Shown: piece after piece, positions 7,283 to 15,048 of the stretch
Layout of the letters: each line of letters opens with the position of its first letter
Position numbering within the stretch: position 1 is the first letter of the stretch
Assembly (NCBI GenBank): GCA_964568875.1
Contig: CAZMSH010000004.1
Location: 96,630 to 160,629, forward strand
Length of the DNA stretch: 64,000 nucleotides
DNA from: SLNP01 sp964568875
Lineage (GTDB): Bacteria > Bacteroidota > Bacteroidia > Bacteroidales > VadinHA17
Reading direction: 5' to 3'
Position numbers and translations under genes: made by a program
The notes under the pieces: model-generated
Databases searched by the model: none
Seen by the model: only the letters and a program-made list of their open reading frames with translations
What the model was told of the DNA's origin: nothing

Positions 7283-10200
7283 CTCCCATACGGTCGCAAC
7301 CTCACCCGGCTTTCACCGGTCTCGGTTCCGTTTCCTGTTTCCCTTCTACCGTATTTCACTTTTTTGTACTTTTACTCTTTAACAGTTTAATAGTTTTGGG
7401 AGCAGCGAAAACAGTAAACAGAGATACGGGCCGCCTGTTAAGTTATGAGGCGCTGTTTCCTTATATAATTGTCTTTCTTTTAATATCATGCTCTGCTACT
7501 GCGCAGGAGGGAGGCCTGTTACTCACTCATTTTTCGGAAAGCAGGCAGACAGAGGATCAGAACTGGGCTATCTGTCAGGATAATTACGATATCATGTTAT
7601 TTGCCAATCGGAGGGGTGTGGTGACCTTCGACGGTTATAACTGGGACCTTATCAGGCTGCCGGTAATACCCTACACCATGACATACAACAGCGATGATGA
7701 GAGGGTTTACATTGGTGGCGAAAACGGATACGGTTATTTACTGAGAGACACAGATGGCATATATAACTATTCTCCGATTGAGACAGACTCTGCTTTCAGA
7801 GGTGTTGTAACCGGAATAACCATAACTGATACTTTACTTTATGTGCTGACGAATGAGTGCATAGCCATACACACTCTTCCTGACCTCAGGCCGGCAGGCT
7901 TCATCAACGCAGATCCTGATCAGGCCTTTTCATCGCTGTTCTGTACCCCCGCTGGCATTTTTGTCAGCATCTGGTCTAAAGGTCTGTGCAAACTTGAAGG
8001 CAGTGAATTTTTGCCACTGGTCACGGGTTATATGACCGCGTATGATGAGATACTATTCGCGCTCCCCTACGATCAGAATCGCGTACTGGTAGGCCTGGGT
8101 TCCAATACTATGCATCTTTTTGATGGCCTTGATTTTTACAAATGGGAGCCCGAAGATGAGGGTTATCTTGAGCAGAAACTTCTTGCCGGCGGGGATGCGA
8201 TAAATGATACGTTATATCTGTTTTCGACAATTGAAGGCGGTGTGGTTGTTGTTGGCCGCATGAATAAAAAGGTTTACCATACCATCAATTATGAGAGGGG
8301 ATTGCCCGACAACGAGGTTTTTGCAACTGGGTACGATAATAATGGCGGATTATGGATGTCGCACGAGTTCGGACTGACAAGGGCCGATCTGACGCTGCCC
8401 GTAAGCAATTTCGGAATTTATCAGGGACTGAGGGGGAATCTTATTTCATCAGCATGGTATAATGATAAGCTATATGCCGGAACCAGTGACGGGCTCTTCG
8501 TGCTTAGCGAGGTAAGGAGATACGAGACAGAGGAGGTGTTGAGGAGGGTGCAGGTAAGGCGTCCAACAGTTGCAGCTCCTGTAGAACAGGAAACCATTAC
8601 TCTACCTGTGCCTCTGCCTCAGCAGGAGGAGATACAGCCTGAGCGCCGGAATATCTTTGCCAGAATATTTGGAAAGATAACAGGTAAGAGAGAGCTTGGG
8701 GAGGTTGCAGAGGTTGCAGAGATTAAGCCTGACATAAAGCTTGTTGAGTCGCGATCAGCTATCGCTGTTTCTCAGGCACCTGCCTACAGGTACGTTACAA
8801 GAACGGTAACGAGGTTAAGTTCGGTGAAACATGAATTCAGAAAGGTGACCGGTATTACCGAGAAGTGCAAGCAGATGGTTGTCACGCCTAACGGCCTGCT
8901 TGTCGGAACCAACAGGGGATTATACCATGTAAGTGACAGTGTGGCTGTGCCTGTCGTTACAGGTGTTTATGTCAATCATATAGGCAGTCCGACAGATGAA
9001 GGAAGATATTTCATAGCCACCAGCAACGGATGGTTCTCTGTTATCTTTCAAGATGACCTGTGGAAGGCAAACATTCCGTTTCCGGCAGCTAACCGGTCAT
9101 TTCTTTCTGTAGCTGCAGACAGTGGAGGCAATCTTTGGTTCGGGGCCGAGAACAGCCTCGTACTTATCAGTAATTCCGAAAACAATGGGAGCAGCACTAG
9201 GGAGTACAGGGTGCCATCAGAATTTGTTCAAAGCTATCATGTTGAATACATGAAAGATACGCTCTTTATGTTCACTGAGACCGGCATATATTATTATGAT
9301 GCTGAAGTTGATGATCTGTTGCCTTTGCGGCGCCCTGTAGGAGAAAATCAGACTTTCAGGTATATTTTTACCGAGAATGGCAATCCATGGATTTTCAGCG
9401 GAGGTTTTCCTGTATGGCTCGGTACGGGCGAGGGGTGGACATCAGAGGAGCAGTCGCTGCTTCGTCTCTTTCAGGGAATAGGTTCGATAAGCAGCTCGGG
9501 AAAGAGGTTGTGGATTACAGACCAGGCAAACAGAATCATAAGGATTGATCCGACAAATCAGGAAGCAATAGTAAACAACCTTGATATTTATATTGGAGGG
9601 TCAAGGGGACCCGGTGAACCCTTTTTCGGTATTGACAAGACCGAATTTGCACGCGGGCAGAGAGTAGTGCAGCTTAGCTTTGTGTCTCCTTACTATATAA
9701 ATCAGAACGCGGTTCAATATAAGTATCGTATTGATGGCTTAACCGATGGATGGACGGAATGGTCGGCGTCGCCGGTACTTACACTTTTTCCCAAACCCGG
9801 GAATTATACACTTAGGGTAATTTCGCGGGCAGTAACAGGAATGTTAAGCAGTGAAAAGACCCTGCAGTTCAGGATCAGGCCAAAGATAACAGAGACGAGC
9901 TGGTTTTATCTGATAGCTGCCTTTGTTCTGCTCACTTCAGTTCTTATTATGATGAAGATGAGGGAGAGAAAGCTTGTTCATGATAAATTAGTACTCGAGA
10001 GGAGAGTCTCTGAGCGCACCGCCGAGATAGCAGCCCAGAAGCAGGAGATAACATCAAGCATCGCCTATGCCAGCCGCATTCAGCATGCGATGCTGCCAGA
10101 GGATAATCTTCTCAAAAAGAGTTTTTCAGATCACTTCATTTTATTCAGGCCCAGAGATATAGTAAGCGGAGACTTTTATTGGATAGCCGGCGAGGGGGGA

Positions 10201-10797
10201 AGGGTTTTTTTCACTGCAGCTGACTGTACCGGCCACGGAGTTCCGGGAGCCTTTATGAGCATGTTGGGTATTTCTTCACTCAATGATATAATAAATAGTG
10301 ACACCACCCTGTCAGCGTCGCAGGTACTTGGCCTGCTGAGGGAGAGGGTTAAGCTGTCGCTGAAGCAGACAGGCAGGGAAGGGGAGGCAGCTGATGGCAT
10401 CGATATGGCTCTTTGTATCTATGATCCGGGCAGCAGTACAGTTGAATTTGCGGCAGCATACAATTCAATGCTTCATTTCAGGGGTGCCAGGATGACGGAA
10501 TACAGAGGCGACCGGATGCCGATTGGAATATTTTATGGTGAAAAGCCGCATTTCAGAAACCATATTGTTAAACTTAGTAAGGGTGATGCCATCTATCTCT
10601 TTACCGACGGCTTTGCCGATCAGTTTGGCGGTCCCGACCAATCGAAGTATAAGGTTAAGAATCTGAAGCTGCTCATCTCTTCAATAAAAGATCTGCCTAT
10701 GGTGGAACAAAAGAGGATTCTCGAAGAGGAGTTTGAACGATGGAAAGGAAAACAGGAGCAGGTGGATGATGTTACGGTAATAGGTATCAGGTTTTAG
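7264..10797 (+). CDS. Periplasmic propeller sensor with SpoIIE/PP2C output
   Basis: Up to 1177 residues. After a signal peptide ending near ISCSATAQ, the protein has beta-propeller (Reg_prop-like) repeats and a Y_Y_Y domain (QYKYRIDGLTDGWTEW), then a membrane segment around residue 880 (WFYLIAAFVLLTSVLIMM). A coiled coil (RRVSERTAEIAAQKQEI) leads to a SpoIIE/RsbU-type phosphatase domain with RPRDIVSGDFYW, AADCTGHGVPGAFMSM and a DDVTVIGIRF end. It likely senses a periplasmic signal and dephosphorylates a cytosolic Ser/Thr partner. A charged, Pro-rich insert (about residues 420-540) interrupts the propeller. The start is unsure: 7264 (GTG) lies in the repeats, TTG at 7396 is possible, and an ATG at 7446 gives a perfect signal-peptide start but in another frame, hinting at a small indel near 7465. 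Confidence 0.85.
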   Translation: MSGIRCAPIRSQPHPAFTGLGSVSCFPSTVFHFFVLLLFNSLIVLGAAKTVNRDTGRLLSYEALFPYIIVFLLISCSATAQEGGLLLTHFSESRQTEDQNWAICQDNYDIMLFANRRGVVTFDGYNWDLIRLPVIPYTMTYNSDDERVYIGGENGYGYLLRDTDGIYNYSPIETDSAFRGVVTGITITDTLLYVLTNECIAIHTLPDLRPAGFINADPDQAFSSLFCTPAGIFVSIWSKGLCKLEGSEFLPLVTGYMTAYDEILFALPYDQNRVLVGLGSNTMHLFDGLDFYKWEPEDEGYLEQKLLAGGDAINDTLYLFSTIEGGVVVVGRMNKKVYHTINYERGLPDNEVFATGYDNNGGLWMSHEFGLTRADLTLPVSNFGIYQGLRGNLISSAWYNDKLYAGTSDGLFVLSEVRRYETEEVLRRVQVRRPTVAAPVEQETITLPVPLPQQEEIQPERRNIFARIFGKITGKRELGEVAEVAEIKPDIKLVESRSAIAVSQAPAYRYVTRTVTRLSSVKHEFRKVTGITEKCKQMVVTPNGLLVGTNRGLYHVSDSVAVPVVTGVYVNHIGSPTDEGRYFIATSNGWFSVIFQDDLWKANIPFPAANRSFLSVAADSGGNLWFGAENSLVLISNSENNGSSTREYRVPSEFVQSYHVEYMKDTLFMFTETGIYYYDAEVDDLLPLRRPVGENQTFRYIFTENGNPWIFSGGFPVWLGTGEGWTSEEQSLLRLFQGIGSISSSGKRLWITDQANRIIRIDPTNQEAIVNNLDIYIGGSRGPGEPFFGIDKTEFARGQRVVQLSFVSPYYINQNAVQYKYRIDGLTDGWTEWSASPVLTLFPKPGNYTLRVISRAVTGMLSSEKTLQFRIRPKITETSWFYLIAAFVLLTSVLIMMKMRERKLVHDKLVLERRVSERTAEIAAQKQEITSSIAYASRIQHAMLPEDNLLKKSFSDHFILFRPRDIVSGDFYWIAGEGGRVFFTAADCTGHGVPGAFMSMLGISSLNDIINSDTTLSASQVLGLLRERVKLSLKQTGREGEAADGIDMALCIYDPGSSTVEFAAAYNSMLHFRGARMTEYRGDRMPIGIFYGEKPHFRNHIVKLSKGDAIYLFTDGFADQFGGPDQSKYKVKNLKLLISSIKDLPMVEQKRILEEEFERWKGKQEQVDDVTVIGIRF

Positions 10798-10810
10798 GCT
10801 GGAATGCATC

Positions 10811-11518
10811 TCAGATTTCAGACCCGTCAGGACTAATAATCTCCTTTTTTAATCTTTTGTAATCAGGACAGACTCCTTCCAGAAGCTTATAGAAGCCGGG
10901 GCCGTGGTTTCGGTGGCGCAGGTGGCACAGTTCGTGCATTATTACATAGTCGATTAGTTCGATTCTCTTTTTCAGCAGGTTGGAGCTGAGGGTTATGGAG
11001 CCGTTGGCAGAACAGCTGCCCCAGCGGCTGACCATGGTACGAACCTTCAGTCCGGTCGGCCTGAAGTTGTAACGGGAATGCTTTTCGAGCAGGTGAGCCA
11101 TCCTCTCGCTGAATACCTCCGTCGCCTTTCTGCGGTATAGAGCCTTAAGAAGCTGTTCACCATACTCCGGGTTCCACTCACTCGCTGTTTCGACTTCGAT
11201 GGATTCATCAGTAAGTGAAATGCGGTTCCTCCCCGTTCTTTTTATTCTCAATGGAATAGGCCTTCCGAGGTAGTAGTGCAGTTCGCCGTCGGTATAATCC
11301 TTTGATTCAGACAGGTGCCTTTTGGTTAGCCTTTCAGAATGCTTCAATATCCACTTAGCTTTGGCCCTTACGAATGATTCAATTTCAGAAACCGGTACTT
11401 TCAGTGGAGCACGAACTATCACAGACCCGTCGCGCCTTACACTAATTGAAATAGTCCGCCTTCCTGACCTCTCCAGGATATATTGTATTTCTCCGGTTGT
11501 GGTTTTAATAAAATGCAT
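10811..11518 (-). CDS. YgjP-family (DUF45) metal-dependent hydrolase
   Basis: 235 residues. HELCHLRHRNHGPGFYKLL carries the HExxH-like zinc motif (HELCH with a downstream His) of the YgjP/WLM-like zinc metallopeptidases, and RWGSCSANGSITLSSNLL is the second family hallmark. N-terminal beta-strands (SISVRRDGSVIVRAP) also match. The start at 11518 is well placed at the family N-terminus. The physiological substrate is unknown. It converges on the propeller/SpoIIE gene with a 13-nt gap. Confidence 0.88.
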   Translation of the reverse strand: MHFIKTTTGEIQYILERSGRRTISISVRRDGSVIVRAPLKVPVSEIESFVRAKAKWILKHSERLTKRHLSESKDYTDGELHYYLGRPIPLRIKRTGRNRISLTDESIEVETASEWNPEYGEQLLKALYRRKATEVFSERMAHLLEKHSRYNFRPTGLKVRTMVSRWGSCSANGSITLSSNLLKKRIELIDYVIMHELCHLRHRNHGPGFYKLLEGVCPDYKRLKKEIISPDGSEI

Positions 11519-11669
11519 TTAATCAAGAGAATAGTTATTATTGATAACGGTTGCCTGCAGCAACGGCTAAAAATAATTTATTAAGGATAAAAATAGATGG
11601 GTTATTACGGAATAAGTTATAAACAATAAGTGTCTAAGTATCATAATAACCAAAATACCAATCACTGAT

Positions 11670-12047
11670 ATGAAAAGAGGATTATTTACCATTATGGCGA
11701 TGTTTCTGTTCCTGACAATAACATTTGCTCAGGGTCAGGGTCAGCGTATGCAGGCCAGAACACCAGAAGACATGGCTAAGGCGGAGACTGAGTGGATGAT
11801 GAAGGAGCTGTCTCTTGAAAAGGATATGGAGAAGAAGGTCTATGATCTGCAGCTTAAGTTTGCCAAAAAACAGACCGAAATGAGGCAGGCTGCAATGAGT
11901 TCCGGCAACAGGGAGGCAATGAGAGAGAATATGACCAAGATCAACACCGAAAGGGATGCTGAGATGAAGAAGCTTCTCGGTGACAAGAAATTTGAAGAGT
12001 ATCAGAAAAAGATCGAAGAAAGAAGAGCTGCCATGAGACGCAGGTAA
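11670..12047 (+). CDS. Small exported Spy/CpxP-like helical protein
   Basis: 125 residues: a signal peptide (MKRGLFTIMAMFLFLTITFAQ) followed by a highly charged alpha-helical region rich in Met, Glu, Lys and Arg, with MRQAAMSSGNREAMRENMTKI and a basic RRAAMRRR end. Composition and length resemble the Bacteroidota DUF4890/Spy-like periplasmic proteins that may act as chaperones or stress modulators. Function here is inference from composition. It is followed by a strong terminator. Confidence 0.7.
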   Translation: MKRGLFTIMAMFLFLTITFAQGQGQRMQARTPEDMAKAETEWMMKELSLEKDMEKKVYDLQLKFAKKQTEMRQAAMSSGNREAMRENMTKINTERDAEMKKLLGDKKFEEYQKKIEERRAAMRRR

Positions 12048-12092
12048 GGTTGTCGGTAGTTACTTTGTTTTTGTTTTTTTTAGGGGTTTGAG

Positions 12093-12121
12093 CGGACATC
12101 CGGTGAGGGTGTCCGTTTTTT
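12093..12121 (+). terminator. Rho-independent terminator
   Basis: A 9-bp stem (CGGACATCC with GGGTGTCCG, one T-G wobble) around GGTGA is followed by six T. It ends the Spy-like gene; the stop codon of the opposing phosphoesterase gene lies in the T tract. Confidence 0.85.
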
Positions 12122-13307
12122 ATTCTTCTTTTCTGAGTGTGATCATGGTAATTTCCGGAGGCATTCCTATTCTTACCGGTATTCCCAGCACCCCGGCACC
12201 CCTGTTAACGTAAAGATACATACCGCCCTCCTTGTAAAGTCCATTCCATCTGGGGTAAGAATAAACCGAAGGACTCCATCTGAAGCCGAATGCCCTGATG
12301 CCGAACTGCATTCCGTGTGTATGACCGGCAACCGTAATTTCAATATCCTTATATTCCCGTATTATCACTTCCCAGTGGTTCGGATCATGAGTGAGCAGTA
12401 TGCGCAGATCGGCATTTTCCGACCCTTTCACTGCCGTTGTTATGTCAGGGTGCACGATCACGGGATGCCGGCCACGCGTTTCCGCTCCGGTAAGAGCCAG
12501 AGTGGCATTCCCTATATTCACAATTTCAGTACTGTTTTCAAGTAATCTGTATCCCGATCTGCGTACCCGTTCCGATACCTCTCTGATAGTCTCTTCAATA
12601 TCGTGGCTGTCAGGATCAGGAAGGTAGGTGCCTATGTCATGGTTACCCAGGACCGCATATTTGCCATGCGTTGCAACCATTTCTGCAAGTATCGTATCAG
12701 TATTGCCAAACTCCCTGTGCCCCAGTGTGATAAGATCCCCGGTGTCTACTATCAGGTCAGGTCTCAGGTTGTTGATCATCAGTGTCATCCGTAACAACTT
12801 GCGGTAATTATTATGAAAACTGCCCAGGTGGAGATCTGATATATGAACGATTCTTAGTCCCTCAAGATCTTCATGTAGTTCCGGAACAGTTATTGCAACC
12901 TCTTCAACCGTAAACCGGAACCTGCCGATAAAATGACCATACATCATGATGATCAGAATCAGCATGTATAACATCAGTCCTGCAACAGAGAGGTGTCTGG
13001 CATAGCCACCTTTTCTCAGACGAAACAGTTTTCCGGCATAGTGCATGAGAATTACAAGTGTGCGGGGGAAAACAATAGCTGCAATGACAAGGTTAAGGTT
13101 CATCTGTGCCGTAATTCCCTCCGGTGTATCCGGTTCAGAAGCGTGCAGGGCTGTGAATATAAAAAACAGGGTAACAGTAATTGTCAGGAGCAGATTGAGT
13201 ATGAGAGTGCTCTTTCTGTAAAGAGGTTTAAAGCTTCCACTTAACTCTCTCAACAGAATAAAAGAGAGAATTGAAGTTATAATATGCCACAGAAACAGGA
13301 ACATCAT
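12120..13307 (-). CDS. Membrane-anchored metallophosphoesterase
   Basis: 395 residues. Four N-terminal membrane segments precede a calcineurin-like phosphoesterase domain with the full metal set: VHISDLHLG, IVDTGDLI, AVLGNHDIGTY, LLTHDP and VAGHTHGMQFG. This architecture is that of YkuE/YaeI-like enzymes, some of which act on lipid pyrophosphates; the substrate here is not known. The catalytic domain is probably on the cytoplasmic face or membrane surface. A -7 box lies just upstream. Confidence 0.88.
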   Translation of the reverse strand: MMFLFLWHIITSILSFILLRELSGSFKPLYRKSTLILNLLLTITVTLFFIFTALHASEPDTPEGITAQMNLNLVIAAIVFPRTLVILMHYAGKLFRLRKGGYARHLSVAGLMLYMLILIIMMYGHFIGRFRFTVEEVAITVPELHEDLEGLRIVHISDLHLGSFHNNYRKLLRMTLMINNLRPDLIVDTGDLITLGHREFGNTDTILAEMVATHGKYAVLGNHDIGTYLPDPDSHDIEETIREVSERVRRSGYRLLENSTEIVNIGNATLALTGAETRGRHPVIVHPDITTAVKGSENADLRILLTHDPNHWEVIIREYKDIEITVAGHTHGMQFGIRAFGFRWSPSVYSYPRWNGLYKEGGMYLYVNRGAGVLGIPVRIGMPPEITMITLRKEE

Positions 13308-13328
13308 ATTATGATTATATCAGGAAGG

Positions 13329-13336
13329 CAAAAATA
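13329..13336 (-). promoter_or_regulatory. -7 box (TATTTTTG) for the phosphoesterase gene
   Basis: CAAAAATA on the + strand reads TATTTTTG on the - strand, 22 nt before the ATG at 13307. The -33 box is not evident. Confidence 0.45.
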
Positions 13337-13374
13337 AGAGAATATATTATAACAGTCTGTTTTCAGGGAAGTAT

Positions 13375-13382
13375 TAGCTTTG
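13375..13382 (+). promoter_or_regulatory. -7 box (TAGCTTTG) for the NUDIX gene
   Basis: It matches TAnnTTTG and lies 27 nt before the ATG at 13410. It overlaps the TTG codon at 13380, which argues against that codon as the start. Confidence 0.5.
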
Positions 13383-13409
13383 CGGTGTTTGTTTAATCAC
13401 AAGTCACAA

Positions 13410-13835
13410 ATGGTGAATGTAACTATATATGAATCTGATTCTGTGCCGACAGGAGAGATACTCTATTCTATCATTGCAGCCAGGTACAAGGGTAAATGGG
13501 TGTTTGTACGGCATCGCGACAGGACCACCTGGGAAATTCCGGGAGGACATGTTGAGGAGGGGGAGGACCCGGATCAGACAGCGGCCAGAGAGCTAATGGA
13601 GGAGACAGGAGCCACTGATTTTGATATAAGGTTTGTTGCTACATATGGAGTCAGTGATGGCAAATATGCAGGTTATGGCAAGCTTTATTTTGCTGAGGTC
13701 AGTAACCTGGGCCGATTGCCTGCAGACTCTGAGATTGCGGAGGTTACTACTGCAGAATCCATGCCTGACAATCTTACCCACCCTTTTATCCAGCCGGTAC
13801 TTTTCAGTCATATTTTAAATATCTGTGGTGACTGA
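13410..13835 (+). CDS. NUDIX hydrolase
   Basis: The Nudix box is clear: GGHVEEGEDPDQTAARELMEETGA contains Gx5Ex7REUxEExGU with E in the two metal positions. The N-terminal ILYSIIAARYKGKWVFVRH and WEIPGG are typical of MutT-like enzymes. The ATG at 13410 is preferred over an upstream TTG because of the promoter position. The substrate among nucleoside diphosphate derivatives cannot be predicted. Its end is 17 nt from the convergent SpoIIE phosphatase gene. Confidence 0.85.
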   Translation: MVNVTIYESDSVPTGEILYSIIAARYKGKWVFVRHRDRTTWEIPGGHVEEGEDPDQTAARELMEETGATDFDIRFVATYGVSDGKYAGYGKLYFAEVSNLGRLPADSEIAEVTTAESMPDNLTHPFIQPVLFSHILNICGD

Positions 13836-13852
13836 TAAAGATTGCCAGTCTG

Positions 13853-15031
13853 TCAGATATATTCCAGAGAGACTTTTTTAAGCCATTTATCTTCCAGGAT
13901 GTTTGCTATGCGTTTGACTACAGTTCGTCTTATTTCAAGTTCGACAGGCAGACTGGGGTCCTGATGGGCAACATTTATTCTGGTACCCACTATGAAATGT
14001 ATTTCGTCACTCTCCATCAGCAGTTTAACCATTTTATCGGCCGGTCCTTTTCCAAGTCTTACGCTGTTGTTATATGTCCTTATTATCTCACTTGCTTTCT
14101 GAAGGGTAAGAATCCCTTCTGTAACCAGGTCAATTCCTTCCATGAAGCTTTCCGGTGGCAGGCCGGGATCTTCGAAAACCAGTTCATCAACTATTTTGCG
14201 CTCCAGCTCACGGGCTATTATATCGGCTGTGGTTCCACCTGCCAGCACTATTTTCCCTTCAAAATCCTTCACTTTGGCAGCCAGTATTTTGTCCTTTTCT
14301 TTTTCGTAGGGAGGACCTGAACAGAGAATCAGTTTCCTTGGTTCCCTGAAATATATTACACCGCAGCTGATATCATCTTTTGCCTTATAGCGGTCGTGTT
14401 TATTTGCCATGCTTACAATTTTGCCGGAGAGAGCCAGTGCAGATATTGAGGGTTCATTTGACACGAGCCTGGCGGCATAGGCGGCGAGGTTGTCGGTGCC
14501 CCATCCGAAAGGCCACTCTTCGCTTCCCATGCCGCTTTGGGCAACACCATCGGAGCATATTACTATGCGGTCTTCCTTTTGGGGATAGAATGAGCAGGTT
14601 TTCAATGTTTTGCCTGCATTCCTGCCTTTTCCGAGGGTTACTTTTTTCCAGGCAGGCTCAAAGATGTTCCTGCCCCGCAGAATGATGGCAGTTGGATTAT
14701 CATACTCAAGGATGGTTGTCTTGCCGTCGCTTTCAATATCGATAATGGTAAAGGTTGCATAACTGATTTTTCTTTCACTGCAGACCGGAAGTGTGTTCAT
14801 GATTATTTCTGCAATGCGCTCTGCCTCCTTGTGTTCAACGGTGAAGTTGAGGGCCATTGTCGATGTAAGGGTTGCAAGTATATTTGCCTTGACGCCATGA
14901 CCCATGCCATCTGACAGTACCACTATGATCCTGTTCTCTTCCTTCAGAAACCTGTTTAGGAAGACGTCCCCACAAATTCTTTCTCCTTCGTGGTTTCTTT
15001 GCTGGCTGTTTACCTCTACATAGAACTCCAT
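13853..15031 (-). CDS. SpoIIE-type protein phosphatase of the sensory hydrogenase operon
   Basis: 392 residues, soluble. The N-terminal half is a PP2C/SpoIIE domain: ICGDVFLNRF, VVLSDGMGHGVKAN (metal Asp), IVICSDGVAQSG and KAKDDISCGVIYF. The C-terminal 170 residues (KIVLAGGTTADIIARELE, later EIHFIVGTRINVAHQDP) form a second domain I do not recognise. The gene follows a PAS-containing sensory [FeFe]-hydrogenase by 17 nt, the arrangement classed in HydDB as group C3 (putative H2 sensing through a Ser/Thr phosphatase). Inferred role: the sensor changes phosphatase activity toward an unidentified phosphoprotein that controls hydrogenase expression or activity. Confidence 0.85.
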   Translation of the reverse strand: MEFYVEVNSQQRNHEGERICGDVFLNRFLKEENRIIVVLSDGMGHGVKANILATLTSTMALNFTVEHKEAERIAEIIMNTLPVCSERKISYATFTIIDIESDGKTTILEYDNPTAIILRGRNIFEPAWKKVTLGKGRNAGKTLKTCSFYPQKEDRIVICSDGVAQSGMGSEEWPFGWGTDNLAAYAARLVSNEPSISALALSGKIVSMANKHDRYKAKDDISCGVIYFREPRKLILCSGPPYEKEKDKILAAKVKDFEGKIVLAGGTTADIIARELERKIVDELVFEDPGLPPESFMEGIDLVTEGILTLQKASEIIRTYNNSVRLGKGPADKMVKLLMESDEIHFIVGTRINVAHQDPSLPVELEIRRTVVKRIANILEDKWLKKVSLEYI

Positions 15032-15048
15032 GCTTTACAGGTATTTTT

